A stretch of DNA of 17,954 nt from Fragilaria radians (Eukaryota > Bacillariophyta > Fragilariophyceae > Fragilariales > Fragilariaceae), in contig CAAAJI010000020.1 of the NCBI GenBank assembly GCA_900642245.1, positions 4,213 to 22,166 on the forward strand. Reading direction: 5' to 3'. The notes below the pieces were generated by a model that searched no databases, had not been told where the DNA came from, and was given only the letters and a program-made list of their open reading frames with translations. Both the position numbers and the translations under genes were made by a program. Shown here in pieces: positions 1 through 10,064 of the stretch. The first letter of the stretch is position 1. Each line of letters starts with the position of its first letter.

Positions 1-716
1 TTCTCCATTCTATGAACTTCTTCTTCACCTTGCAAAGGAAAAGGTACCATGAATTGCTTTGTCAAGAAGTGTGTTAAAGGCTCAACTTGCTTTTCAGAAC
101 CATATCAGAGGATTAATTATCTTCTCTCATTCCCCCTATGTGATATTTTGTGATAGCTTATAACAATCCGAATTATGACCAATTTCAAAGAGTTGCCTTA
201 CTCCAATTTCTGGCTGAACGCCCCTATACGTTGTTTGTCAATGCCTAAACATGACCATTCCAGAATATGGACCCTCGAAGTCTAATGAAGACATTTTTCA
301 TCCGATATTTCTTATGCCATGAGTGTGTGATGTCATCACTTTTTTGGACAGCCTGTAGTATCAGAGAAGCTGTCATTTTCTCCACTGCATTGCTAAAACT
401 CAACATATCTGCTGAAAGGTTGATAAGCCATAGAATAAAAAGAATCAGATGTTTGACTCTGCATACCTGTTCTAATTCCCTCAAAATTACCAGATAAATT
501 CTACTTGGTAACTTGAAACAACATTTCAATGTAGTTGGCGAATTTTTCTTTGTAACAATGTTAACTTACTGGTTCTTTTTTTTCCAAAAAAAGATACGCG
601 AACTCTCAAGATTCTTTTTAACCGAAACACGATATATTGATTGAAACATGGAATTTTACGTAATGTCTCATTAGAAGTTGATTCAATCGTATTCCGTTCA
701 TTATTCATCATATCCC
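1..716. other. Gene-free 5' flank of the copine gene
   Basis: No coding region is recognisable on either strand. The only structured content is one copy of a dispersed repeat (253-524). The open frames of 60 to 95 codons here show no known motif, and their counterparts in the second repeat copy are broken by stops. The last 190 bases before the copine ATG are AT-rich and presumably hold its promoter, but I cannot point to a defined element. Confidence 0.6.
253..524 (+). repeat. Dispersed repeat, copy 1
   Basis: This stretch is clearly homologous, in the same orientation, to 6758-7021. Shared blocks include 'aagtctaatg', 'gacagcct', 'ttgataagc', 'attccctcaaaa' and 'tgaaacaaca' in the same order, with small indels between. 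Similarity may run some 20 to 30 bases further on the right. Neither copy has a conserved reading frame. The length, and the position of the second copy ahead of a Gypsy relic, would suit a diverged solo LTR, but no clear TG..CA ends or target-site duplication can be defined. Confidence 0.75.
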
Positions 717-2536
717 ATGAAGCTTGAAATCTCACTTCACGCAACCAAACTGAAGAATGTTGCTGGAGCATTTAAGGGAACTTCAGATCCATTCGCCGTG
801 GTTACGTTGATTGCAACAAAGCCTGGTACGACCCCAAAAGTCATCGGCAAGACGGAAGTGTAAGTTCGCAGGTCGTTCGAATTCACTGGAGGAAACTTCC
901 TAACTTAATTTTCCATATGATTACTCACTTACTCTCAGTGTTCAGAATAGTACATCTCCAAATTGGGTAAAGATCTTTGAAGTCGATTATGACTTGGGAA
1001 ATCCATGTAAGATTGCCGTTCAGATTTTTGATGAAACCAATAAGAGTAATCATAAGAGTATGGGATGTGCAACATTTGATATTGCCGAGGTCCTGGGTGC
1101 TAGGGGCAATTCGAAGGCTCGTAAACTTAAGGACGGGGGTACATTATTCTGTCACGTTACCGAATCTAAGGGTTCTGGTGAATTAAGGCTGTTACTAAGT
1201 GGCTCCCAACTGAAAAATACCGAGGGATTTATGCGCAAGTCTGATCCATTTTTTGAGTTATATACTAAGCGAGATGGTGCTGGAGGACTCACATGGGATA
1301 ATGTTCTACGCTCCGACGTAGTGAAAAATAATTTGAACCCGAATTGGAAGGAAGTAACAGTCCCATTGAGTGTCTTGAATCAAGGTGACAAGGACCAAGC
1401 CAATCAAGATATCAGTCTATGACTACGAATCAAGTGGCAATCATGTTTTGATGGGCTCTGCAGAGACTTCAGTTACCTCGTTACAGGGTCTAGTGGGGAA
1501 GACACTTCCATTGAAGTTGAAAAGTGCTAGTACTGGAACACTATCGATTAAAAAATGTGAAGTGACGGGTGTCGAAGTTTTGACAACTAAAATGTCAGCA
1601 GCGAGTATTTCACCACCGAACCCTCCTTCTATTCCTTCATCGTATGCAGCGGCTCCTCCTCCCTCCTACATCCCAACTTCCGTTCGCTCTGCGACTTTTG
1701 CGGAATATATATCGGGAGGGTGTGAACTCAACGTTTGCGTTGCGATTGACTTTACAGGATCTAATGGAGACCCTCGGCAGCCGGGAACACTTCATTACAT
1801 GGGAAATATGAATGATTATCAAAAGGCTATTAGTGCTATTGTCGGTGTTTTATCGAAATTTGATTCTGATCAAATGTACCCTGTGTATGGCTTCGGTGCG
1901 AAGTATGGCGGAGTTGTTCGTCATTGTTTCCAATGTGGTCCATCATCCGAAGTGCGTGGCGTCCCGGGTGTGTTGGATGCTTACAAACAGACCTTTCAAT
2001 CGGGGTTGATAATGAGTGGACCAACAATCTTTACAGAAGTCTTGCAGACAGCGGCAGCAAAGGCTATATCCAGTCAAGAAGCCGCACGAGCGATGGGAAG
2101 GCAGGTCTATACTGTTTTGTTGATATTGACGGATGGTGCCGTCACGAATCCCGGAGAAACAGCGCAAACGCTCCGTGAAATTTCTCAAGCTCCTTTATCA
2201 GTAATCATTGTGGGAGTTGGAAATGCAAATTTTTCAGACATGAAATTCCTCGATAATATGCAAGGCAGCAGAGATATCGCTCAGTTTGTACCATTTAACG
2301 AATTTTGCAGCAGTAGTGTTGCATTGACATCCGAAACTCTAAATGAGATTCCTGCACAGTTGACTGGGTACTTTCAGAGCAAGAATATTCCTCCGCTGCC
2401 ACCAATTTCCCGTGGTGACCATGAAATTCCGGTAGAACCTGAGCAAGAAATAGATTTATCTCTCAACTTTGGGAATGATGACGAAATTGTTGTTGCCGCT
2501 GGAGGTTGTGATTTTGCCAATGGATTTGGTAAATGA
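717..2536 (+). CDS. Copine (two C2 domains plus copine vWA domain), with an apparent frameshift
   Basis: This is a copine, a calcium-dependent phospholipid-binding protein that moves from cytosol to membranes. The best model joins 717-859 to 939-2536, giving about 579 residues once one extra base near 1390-1400 is skipped; that is the normal family length. C2A occupies residues 1 to about 115 (Asp in SDPF and in FDETN). C2B covers about 128 to 240 (Asp in KSDPFFEL and in VYDYESSG). A Pro-rich linker follows, then the copine A domain from about 300, with the MIDAS motif DFTGS at about 318-322, FGAK, LLILTDG and FVPF. ATG 717 is chosen because an in-frame stop lies at 672 and the C2 fold starts at MKLEIS; a TTG at 678 is less likely. 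There is no Gly at position 2, so no myristoylation as in plant BON proteins. The reading frame changes once, inside C2B between GDKD and PIKI. Confidence 0.93.
860..938 (+). other. Copine intron 1 (79 nt)
   Basis: The donor GTAAGT starts at 860 and the acceptor ends ctctcAG at 938 after a pyrimidine-rich tract. Splicing restores the C2A reading ...KTEV-VQNSTSPNWVK..., which is the usual copine order at this point. Unspliced, the frame stops at once (TAA at 861). Confidence 0.92.
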
Positions 2537-2595
2537 TTGTTTTCATGATAACAGTGTTGGAATATATGTTTTCACCTTGGCAAATAGGTTTCGAA

Positions 2596-3486
2596 TCAGA
2601 ACATGCTCGATATAAAGTGTATTAAGACTTATTTATATTTTTATTAAAAACTAATTCCAATTATCACCACCATCACCATAATCGTCCCCACCGTCGTAAT
2701 CAAACCCTCCATCATCAAAGCCATCGTCGTCATCCAAAAGACTGTCGTCTCCAAAGTCTTCAAGAGGGACGGTGCTCATTCCCCCATCCATAGTAAGATC
2801 TTCATCGTCGTCATCAAGACCGATATCTAAATCTTCGTCATCGCTGAGTGCAGCGACAGCACTTGCCTCATCGATTTCATCAACGTCATCTGTGTCCATC
2901 TTGATATCCACAGTACCTTCAATTGGGTCATCCATCAAACCAAGATCAAAGTCAAGGTCTAGGTCATCATCATCATCGTCTTCGTCCTCACCATCGCGTG
3001 CGTCTTCACCAAGCATGCTTGTCATTGCTTCTAAAAGATTTTTGGTAGCATCATCGAGAGGTTTGCTGGCACTGAGATTATTATCATTCAGTCTTAAGTC
3101 TTCCACGTCGGAGTCTAATCCCAAGTCAAGTAAAAAGTTATCAAAATCATCATCATCATCCATAACAATATCATCCTTCTTCTTGCTCTTTGTCAGACCA
3201 TCGTCCAGGATATTGTTGTTTCGTTGATTGTTGGTTACAGCCGCAGCTGTGATTGCCTCTTCTCTTCCAGAACCCAACGCACCAAACATTCTTTCTCCCA
3301 TTCCAACTAGGTCATCAGCATCATCATTATCGTCATTCTCATCATCATCGTCGTCATCCACAATAACTGTAGATTTACGTTCCGTTTCTGCCATCTCTCG
3401 TTGTTCTCGAACATTCCTTCGTGCACCCGCTCACATGGCTACTTCATCTTCCACCGTCCATTCTGTTCGATGAATAGCTCCATGGG
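2596..3486 (-). pseudogene. 5'-truncated copy of the acidic-protein gene at 15444-16691
   Basis: This segment and its 3' flank match 15389-16283 almost base for base, in the same orientation. It keeps a 247-codon open frame (3394 down to 2651) equal to residues 171-415 of the full gene, with a three-residue insertion in the first Asp run, a one-residue deletion in an Asn run and about four substitutions. It lacks the presequence and the W/P/H-rich domain. The codon for Arg158 of the intact gene is TGA here (3433-3431), a 10-base deletion near 3450 shifts the frame further upstream, and homology stops at 3486. Translation from Met at 3394 could still make an acidic tail fragment, but no promoter from the parent gene came along, so a decayed duplicate is more likely. 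Its 3' end faces the copine 3' end about 60 to 110 bases away. Confidence 0.88.
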
Positions 3487-3784
3487 AGTCAGGATTAGTG
3501 TTTAAATTAACCGTTGAACTGAACGACGATTGTAGAAGAAACATTCTCACTACTGTCGGGAGTACTGTATAGTAAAGATACAGTGCACATGATTCAGAGT
3601 TTAGGGAAATCTTGAGAGTAATTATATTTTAGTTTCACAATCTATTTCTTTACAAATCAACAAAGTCTATCTAGTTATATAGCATACTTGCAAGTAGCCT
3701 CAAAGATAGCAGACGGACAGGGACTGGTCGATTGATACAAACAAGAGAGAGAAGAAGAAGATAAAAGAGAGTTACTAGGATAAG
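3487..3784 (+). other. Leader or possible 5' LTR remnant before Copia relic A
   Basis: There is no coding signal. The stretch starts where duplication homology ends and runs to the Copia gag ATG at 3785. It contains the short inverted repeat actgta/tacagt near 3563-3582 and a purine-rich tract just before the ATG (about 3742-3784). An LTR plus leader would be expected here, but no matching second LTR is visible downstream of the relic, so it remains unproven. Confidence 0.4.
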
Positions 3785-5490
3785 ATGGGTGATGACATCA
3801 TTAGAATGAACCCGGGCAGCATCCCGGTGTATGATGGAGATTACAACAAGTTTCAGCTTTGGTGGCGCAAGCTTAAAGCCTCCGGGTATTTAGCGGGATT
3901 TGGAGATGCAATTGGAGAGGAAAAGGATCCCAATCTTCCGGAATCCTATACAACCCCTATTGATACTGGAACTGAAGAAGGAAAGCTTAAGAAACTCGCC
4001 AAGAAGCAAAATGATGTGGCAATGTCATGTTTTACAATGGCATTCATAACTGACGGAATCATGGGATTGGTGAGCAAGGCAGTTACAAAGGACTGGTCCA
4101 GAGGTTTGGCTTATCTTGATGTTCAGGGCCTCATCTAGAAGTTCAGGCCGGCGGACACATTTTTTGAAGTCAAAATACAACAGCAGCTTAATCGCATAAC
4201 AATGAAAAAGGGGTCAGATCCTGTTCTACTCTTTGAACAACTTAGTGCCATAGAAGAGAAATGCATGGCCCCAGGAGACAAGATTGATGAAGCAGATCTC
4301 ATCGCTATCATGTTAGATATCACGCCGGATGCATACCAATTGGTATTGACGGCTGTTCAAAGTGCAAACGAGTTGTCACTTACTCTATCTGACCTTGAAG
4401 TTGTAATGCAGCAGCATTACAGGCAGTTAAGTAGCTCCAAGAACCACAAGAACAACAAAGACATGGGTGGAGTGTTACTGGGAGCATTCCATGGCAAATG
4501 TTTTTACTGCAGTAAGAATGGACATTGAGCCACTCAATGTCCATCACAAGATGAAGCAGAAAAAGGAAAGAAGAATTACAAACCGAACAAGAGTATTAAA
4601 AGGTGCATCAATTGCGGAAAAACCGGACATTGGGCAATCAATTGCTGGCATCAAGAAGCCAATGCAGATAAGAGGCCTCCAGGATTCAAACCTGTCTAAA
4701 GCATAAATGAAGTGGGAGCAGCAGCTGAAGTGGGCTTGGAAATATTGTTGGGTATGACTGACAGTACAGATAAAAATCAACCAGACATTTGGATTGCTGA
4801 CTCAGCAGCCACTGTCCATATGGCGCCCCATAAAGAGGGATTAATCAATTTAAGAAGTATGAAACAAGGGTCATACATTACCATGGGTAATGGCAAGGTT
4901 GAAGAATTTAAATTAATGGGTGACTTGGTTGGAAGTGTTAACTTGGACAATTCTGATACACGAAATAGGGTAAAACTTTGGATGTGTCCTATCTTCCCAA
5001 CGGCAAGTTTAAACTGTTCAGTTTAACTCACATGATGAGTAAAGGATGGTTGTTAGAAGGCAACGTGGATGGGCTGAAGCTCAGGAAAGGTAATCAGGTA
5101 CTTACCTTTAATATAAAGATCCCGACACCAAAAGGGATACTCTTTGGAATTCAAATTAAAAGGGATGGAGAGATGGTTTGCAGCGGAAGTGATGGAAAGT
5201 CTAAAGTCAACATCCTGGAAGCCCATTCAAAATTGGGCTATATCTCTATTGCTGCGACCCGAAAGATTGCTCAGTCAATATCATGGGATCTCACAGGTGA
5301 GGTGAAACCGTGTGAAATTTGCGCTATTGGTAAAGCTCAGCAACAAAGCATTGTGAAGAGGAGCAACCACAAGATTGCTAAAAATATTGGGCAGCGTGTA
5401 TTTATTGATCTTACCTCCATTAAAAACACGGAATTTTTGGACATACAATACGCACCAAAACCTTTAAGGTTGAGAGAAGATCATGGTTGA
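3785..5490 (+). pseudogene. Copia retrotransposon relic A: Gag, protease, GAG-pre-integrase
   Basis: One frame from ATG 3785 reads through Gag and protease with in-frame stops at 4136 (TAG), 4526 (TGA) and about 4697 (TAA), then shifts frame near 4975 and continues to 5490. In order there are: a Copia-type Gag (IPVYDGDYNKF...WWRKLKASG); two CCHC zinc knuckles, CFYC..H...C with the TGA just after its His, and CINCGKTGHWAINC; the protease active site WIADSAATVHM (about 4787-4819); and the pre-integrase zinc region (AHSKLGY...CEIC, about 5219-5320). The second His of that zinc site is Tyr here. Similarity ends near 5430 at the start of the integrase core, so integrase, RT and RNase H are missing. 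Few lesions for its length suggest a fairly young inactivation or truncation. Confidence 0.9.
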
Positions 5491-6065
5491 TAACAAGACA
5501 TTGAACAATCATAAGACAAACATGAGTAGGACAAAACAAACACAAAAAGTATCGAACAAACAAACAAATCAATGCTTTCTATGAAAAAAAATGACTGGAG
5601 ACTGTGGGGCTGATAATTCCCAGCATTCGTAGGTGCCCATGGATTTGCTGCTCAACATAGAGATGCATATTCTCAATGCTGACAAGACTAATCCAACTAC
5701 CAACAATTGGGAGGCAAAGTTTGCTATTCACATGCCATTGATGCAGAAAAGACTGTCAAAAGTTCAAACGTGTTTGTCACATTGCCATTGGAAAACCTGT
5801 TGAAAAGATTAATCCCAAAGATCAAAGAACTGAATTCAAAAAGAAATTTTGAATAAGATACACAAGTGTCCGCGTGATAGAAATGCAAGCTTACTTTAGA
5901 ACTTGGAGTGAGCTGAGTGGACACTAAAGTACAGTAGAAGTCACAAGGTCACAAGAGACACGATTAGGAAATTCGATGTAATTGTTGAGGCATGCATTGA
6001 AAACAAATTGTCAAAGAAGAGATAGAACTTGAAACAAGAAGGTAAGTCAGTCAATCATTTGAAAG
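5491..6065. other. Unassigned stretch between Copia relics
   Basis: No gene is recognisable. The first 100 bases are very A-rich, with repeated 'acaaac' words. From about 5640 to 5850 the plus strand has short open pieces that could be worn retroelement coding sequence, but no motif of integrase or RT can be named. The last part (about 5930-6065) is probably leader for the Gag relic that starts at 6066. Confidence 0.4.
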
Positions 6066-6425
6066 ATGAGTGATGACATGTTTGATAGAGGGGGTAAGAT
6101 ACCCACCTTTGACAGAGAACCAAGGAACTTTTCTAATTGGTGGAAAAAGTTCACAGCCTACGCAAAGATTAAAGATGTCCTTTGAGAGGATAGAGATCCA
6201 AACTTTCGGGAAAAGGAGGTGAGCGAAATGGATACAGAAGACAAGAGCAACAAACATTCACGTAGTGCTTTAAGAAAAAATGAGATGGCCATGGCAGGTT
6301 TTTCAATTGCTTTTGCGACAGAGAAAGCAATGAATATTCTTTACGCATCCTGTACAGAAAATTGGCCAGATAGAAAAGCATTTTTGGTTGTCCATGAATT
6401 AAAGAAGAGATACCAACAAGTATGG
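6066..6425 (+). pseudogene. Copia relic B: Gag N-terminal part
   Basis: From ATG 6066 the frame reads MSDDMFDRGGKIPTFDRE..., with an in-frame TGA at 6183-6185, and goes on to about 6425. It aligns along its length with the Gag of relic A: IPTFDREPRNFSNWWKKF against IPVYDGDYNKFQLWWRKL, and later the AMAGFSIAF block against AMSCFTMAF. The two are clearly different families of one Gag clade. After KKRYQQ the frame is lost. A second frame is open to about 6525 but has no Copia feature I can name, and no protease or pol follows. It is a 5' fragment of an element. Confidence 0.78.
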
Positions 6426-6757
6426 ATACTCTACGGTTGGTGCTTCAAGATGAACAATTTTGTGATGACATGAATTATGAGGATTACTTGATTTTCAGGA
6501 AGAAGTTGGGCCTGCCTCGGCATTGTTAATACGGAGGATAGGTGCGACTGAGGACACAATTTTGAGTTTACCCTCGCAAAAATTAGAAGAAGGAGACCAT
6601 TTGTTAGAATCAGAAATAGCATCCTTTAACAGACTTGCACAATGTTCCATATGCATAGAAGAGTTTTAATCGGAGCTTGTTACAGAAAACCTTATGTCCT
6701 GTCTGTAAGCCTACATCAAGCTCTCAAAATGCTTGAGATTTGTTATTAAATGGTTCT
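6426..6757. other. Unassigned stretch after Gag relic B
   Basis: No gene is recognised. A short frame reading MDTLRLVLQDEQFCDD starts around 6423 and ends near 6525. It may be degraded Gag but cannot be matched. The rest is AT-rich and featureless up to the dispersed repeat. Confidence 0.4.
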
Positions 6758-7021
6758 GACCTTTCCAAACTGTGGATTCTCAAAGTCTAATGGATACATT
6801 TTCATCCAATATTTTTGTGCTGTGAGTGTGTACTACTAGGACAGCCTCTTTTATCAGAGTAGATTTTGAACCTTTCATATTCTCCATCGTATGGTTGAAA
6901 ATCAGCACATCTGGTGAAAGTTTGATAAGCTGTAGGTAAAGCAGTATGAGAAATTAGACTCTAGAGACATGATCTATTCCCTCAAAACAAATTAATTCTA
7001 CCTGTCAATTTGAAACAACAT
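6758..7021 (+). repeat. Dispersed repeat, copy 2
   Basis: Homologous to 253-524 in the same orientation (264 against 272 bases, several small indels). This copy sits between a Copia Gag relic and a Gypsy pol relic. Reading frames open in copy 1 are interrupted here, so the shared sequence is not under coding constraint. A solo or 5' LTR origin is possible but not shown. Confidence 0.75.
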
Positions 7022-7156
7022 ATTATTTTTCTTATTTTCATGTTAGAAACATTTACGAACTTTGGACAGCTGTACGTCACATATTTTTTTAAATCGACAA
7101 ACATTTAATCAGTATTTAGGGAAACGACACTACCTGCCCGGTATTCGATGTAGTAC

Positions 7157-7192
7157 ATCGCGCGAAACTAAGAAGTTTCGAAATTGCGCGAT
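7157..7192. repeat. GC-rich bulged hairpin
   Basis: The arms atcgcg (7157-7162) and cgaaact (7163-7169), a four-base loop aaga, then agtttcg (7174-7180), a six-base bulge and cgcgat (7187-7192), give 13 perfect pairs. Just before it lies the near-perfect palindrome cgatgta-g-tacatcg (7146-7160). The block stands out as GC-rich in AT-rich surroundings. Its function is unknown. Confidence 0.55.
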
Positions 7193-7299
7193 ATTGCGCA
7201 GAGACCTTACTAATATCGACCTAAAATGAAATCATTTGTGAAGAACAAATGCTCTTTTAATTTCGTTCATAAACCAAAGGAAGGCACAGACAGTTCAGC

Positions 7300-9290
7300 T
7301 TGAAACTAATGTCACTGACATTGAAAAAGCAACAAACACCTTTAAGTAGTTATCCAATCCTTCTAAAACGCAAAGCCTCATTGATCAGAGGAGTCACGTC
7401 AAATTCATGTAATCAAGAACGTTCGAAATCCAAATGTCCCTGGCATTACACACACTACAGGCTTGGTACTAGAAGTATTAGTAGCCATAACAATGAGTAG
7501 TGAAGTCAAAAAAAAACCTTTTATGCTTAATGAATTATTTATAGATACATTCTGCACTAAACAATTATCAAATAAAATAGCCGTCTGAATCGATTCTTTG
7601 AATTCCAGAAACAACTCAATGAAGTTTCTGCAACTACAAATGAAGGAACATTTGTAGATGCTTTATTTTTTATCTGCAATTTTCATTACCAGAATGTTGC
7701 TCTAATTTGCGAAGTCAACTGAAATGTAGTTTGTTGTTGATGAAACAGCACACCATTTTGCGATACGATATGATAATCGGATGTGATCTGCAATCATCTT
7801 TAGTCATAAAATTCCTATTTCAACTTCACACTTAAAGTGGGATGAAATTGTTATTCCAATGCGTACTACAAGCGCAAATTTGACTTATTCAGATAACAGA
7901 ATACGAAACATTAGTAATTCTCAGCATTTGTTTGCAACAGCAACAGATCCTATGTCTATCCTTGATGCCAAATATGAAGTTCAAACATTGATGCCATCAT
8001 CAATTTGCTAAAATACTTAAGTGAAGGCCTTTGTCAGATAATTTATTCAGCATTTCGTGCATTACTGATCAACAAGAATGCGTAGGACGTTTCTTCTGCT
8101 GTTTTACGATGACTCAAATAGAGGGTCACATTCCCTATTCCTAGAATACAGGATGTGCTAACTACTTTAAATGGATTCACTTTTGGAATATCCATTGATC
8201 TAAATCTGGGTTGCTATACAATACACTTGACTGCCAAGGCTCAAATGCTATAATCAAGCGTTTTTCCGCGGGGAAAATGCTCCTCTTTACGAGTGAGGTT
8301 TGGAGTTGCTAGCTCACCTGATACGCTTCCAAGCAAAAAATACCCCAGCAAATATTTGACTTGACTTAGTGAGATCATTTTTAGATAAGGCTGTAGTAGC
8401 CACAAAGGGTTTTACAATGAACAAGTTCTAAAATTTGAACAAGCTTTACACAAGTTGGACGCCGCTAACCTTTATCAAATATTGATAAATTTACCTTTGC
8501 CATGCAGAAGTTTAAAAACTTAGGATATCAGGTTACAACAGCTGGAATTCACCTACTTCCTTCTAAGATGGTAGCAATAGCTTAAGGCACCTAAGACCTT
8601 AACGCTATTGTACTCATTCTTTGACCTTATTAACTTCCTTTGTGGTATGTGGATGCAAAGATTGTACCTACCCACATCATTGACAGATCTTGCAAAAGTA
8701 CCTTCTGGAAATAAGACTTTCAAGTGGATGGAAGCTCAAGACAAAGTCTTCCAGGAAGTTAAAATGGTCATTCCAAAATGCCTTACTTAGATTCCCAAAG
8801 TATTTGAAACACATACACTGATCCCTCAGATTATGAACTAGGATCAGTTACTTGTCAAGTTGAAAGCTAACTGAGACGCAACGTAATTATATATAAGCAG
8901 AAATGTATGCTCTCTATGGTTGAAACTTTCAATGATTTTAGATCTATGCTCCTTGGTTATGGTATAAAGATCTATACAGACCATGAACACTGAACAAGAT
9001 TAACTACAGACAACAATATGATTGCATCTGGAAGTGTCAGGACTCATCAAAGATGAAAAAAAAGCTCAAAAGGTGTCATCAATGTCAAAGGTGTAAAATT
9101 CCCAATCAGAAATACGGACACCCCTCTTTAAGGATATTTACCAAAACCCTTGGAACACAATTGGTGCTACTTTAATATGGCCATTCACTATCGCAACAAA
9201 GCATGAAAGGAACTTACCTTGCATTCTCCACAATTTGTGATCCAGCAACTGGCTGGTTTGAAGGAGATGAAATTTGAAACATAACATCCC
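7300..9290 (+). pseudogene. Ty3/Gypsy retrotransposon pol relic (protease-RT linker, RT, RNase H, integrase)
   Basis: No long frame survives, but recognisable Gypsy blocks follow in the correct order across three shifting frames. RYDMIIGCDLQSS (about 7761-7800) is the block between protease and RT. FPIPRIQDVLTTLNGF and ISIDLNLGCYTIHL (about 8130-8225), then GKCSSLRVRFGVASSPDTL (to about 8330), belong to RT. NLGYQVTTAGIHLLPSKM (about 8515-8575) and GNKTFKWMEAQDKVFQEVK (about 8707-8765) are the RT connection. YTDPSDYELGSVT and IKIYTDHEH (about 8813-8990) belong to RNase H. CHQCQRC (about 9075) and DPATGWFEGDEI (about 9240-9278) belong to integrase. The YxDD block cannot be found and was probably deleted near 8340-8400. 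A weak protease trace (FIDTFCTK, about 7540) precedes. No gag of this element is seen upstream. The many stops and frameshifts point to an old insertion. Confidence 0.88.
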
Positions 9291-9333
9291 AAGGAACTAG
9301 AAAGTTATGATAAATTCTGAATCAATCCTTGCC

Positions 9334-9411
9334 ATGTCGACCTCCAAAGATGAAGAACAAGTAATGACGGTTGCTCGCGGTGCGCCACTTGTTCCTAAAT
9401 GTCATAATAAG
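9334..9411 (+). pseudogene. Fragment related to the RHS/CRN-like gene at 10065-11909
   Basis: Eighteen codons from ATG 9334 read MSTSKDEEQVMTVARGAP. Residues 71-88 of the minus-strand gene read MSSSKHQEQVMKVPRGAP. At DNA level 46 of 54 bases match (9334-9387 against the complement of 11646-11699). A weaker match (HN..KW against YNGDKF, six bases fewer) extends to about 9411, just before an in-frame TGA at 9415. It is in the opposite orientation to the intact gene and lies within about 60 bases of the last recognisable Gypsy integrase block. Nothing of the NTPase or nuclease parts follows. Confidence 0.75.
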
Positions 9412-10064
9412 TGGAATTGAAGAATAAATAGAGTTGACATCATTGATGACAGCAACGGTCTTGGCGCAAGCCTTTTTGGATCGAAACCTTTCCAACTGTT
9501 TTCATAATCTCATGGGGATCTTGAGGGTGGAGAGAAGAAACAACAAAAAAGCAGAAACAATAGACGTCATTTATTTCAAATTTATAGGACTTGAAAAGGG
9601 TACATTTAAAAGGACAAAATGGGAAAGAGGTGAATTTTTTGCAAAAAATGCACCATTTTGCTCTTGTAGACTATACAAATAGTCCGTAAAATTGGATTAT
9701 TCACTCCGTGGACAATTCAGTTTTTGGCAGCGGAACCCTCATAATAGACAATGTACGTGTTGTCTTGCAATTTCTACTCAAGTTATTTTATTAGCGCCTT
9801 TTGGAGAGGTATGAATCCAAACAATATGTCAACCCTGGGTAAGGGCATCATTCATAAAAGTGTCTTTCCGGTGGACGCAATCCAAGAATTATGAGGAGTG
9901 AGTGATGCGAAATGATAAATCAAAAGTTTGACTCCGCATGAGTGATGATGAGAATATATGATAAACATTACCCTTTCAAGCCAACTTCATGCAAATTCAA
10001 ATCTAATAAATAAATCATTTTGAAATAAAAAGGTTACATGAAGCAAAAAAAGCAATCTGCTGTG
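9412..10064. other. Gene-free stretch 3' of the RHS/CRN-like gene
   Basis: One open frame of 82 codons (9434-9682, +, TTG-initiated) shows no known motif and is not called. The rest is AT-rich with no repeat I can pair to the rest of the window beyond a 16-base word near 9927. The minus-strand gene ends at 10065, so its 3' UTR and polyadenylation region lie in the last 100 bases here. Confidence 0.5.

Noticed and set aside
1384..1402. A tiny GT..AG intron (gtgacaaggaccaag) at the copine frame break
   Set aside because: Fifteen nucleotides is far too short, and removing it would not change the frame.
2596..2650. Idea that copy 1 of the acidic gene is a retroposed processed copy
   Set aside because: It is 5'-truncated, but no poly(A) tail follows its 3' end and the parent gene has no intron to lose, so DNA-level duplication explains it as well.
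7415..7435. Sequence gttcgaaatcc resembling a tRNA B box
   Set aside because: No tRNA cloverleaf arms or A box at the right distance, and the stretch fits a Gypsy coding trace.
9434..9682. 82-codon plus-strand open frame
   Set aside because: It starts with TTG, has no recognisable motif and lies in relic DNA; not supportable as a gene.
9920..9945. Word agtttgactccgcat similar to part of the dispersed repeat (near 450-470)
   Set aside because: Only about 16 bases with two mismatches; flanks do not align convincingly, so a third repeat copy is not claimed.
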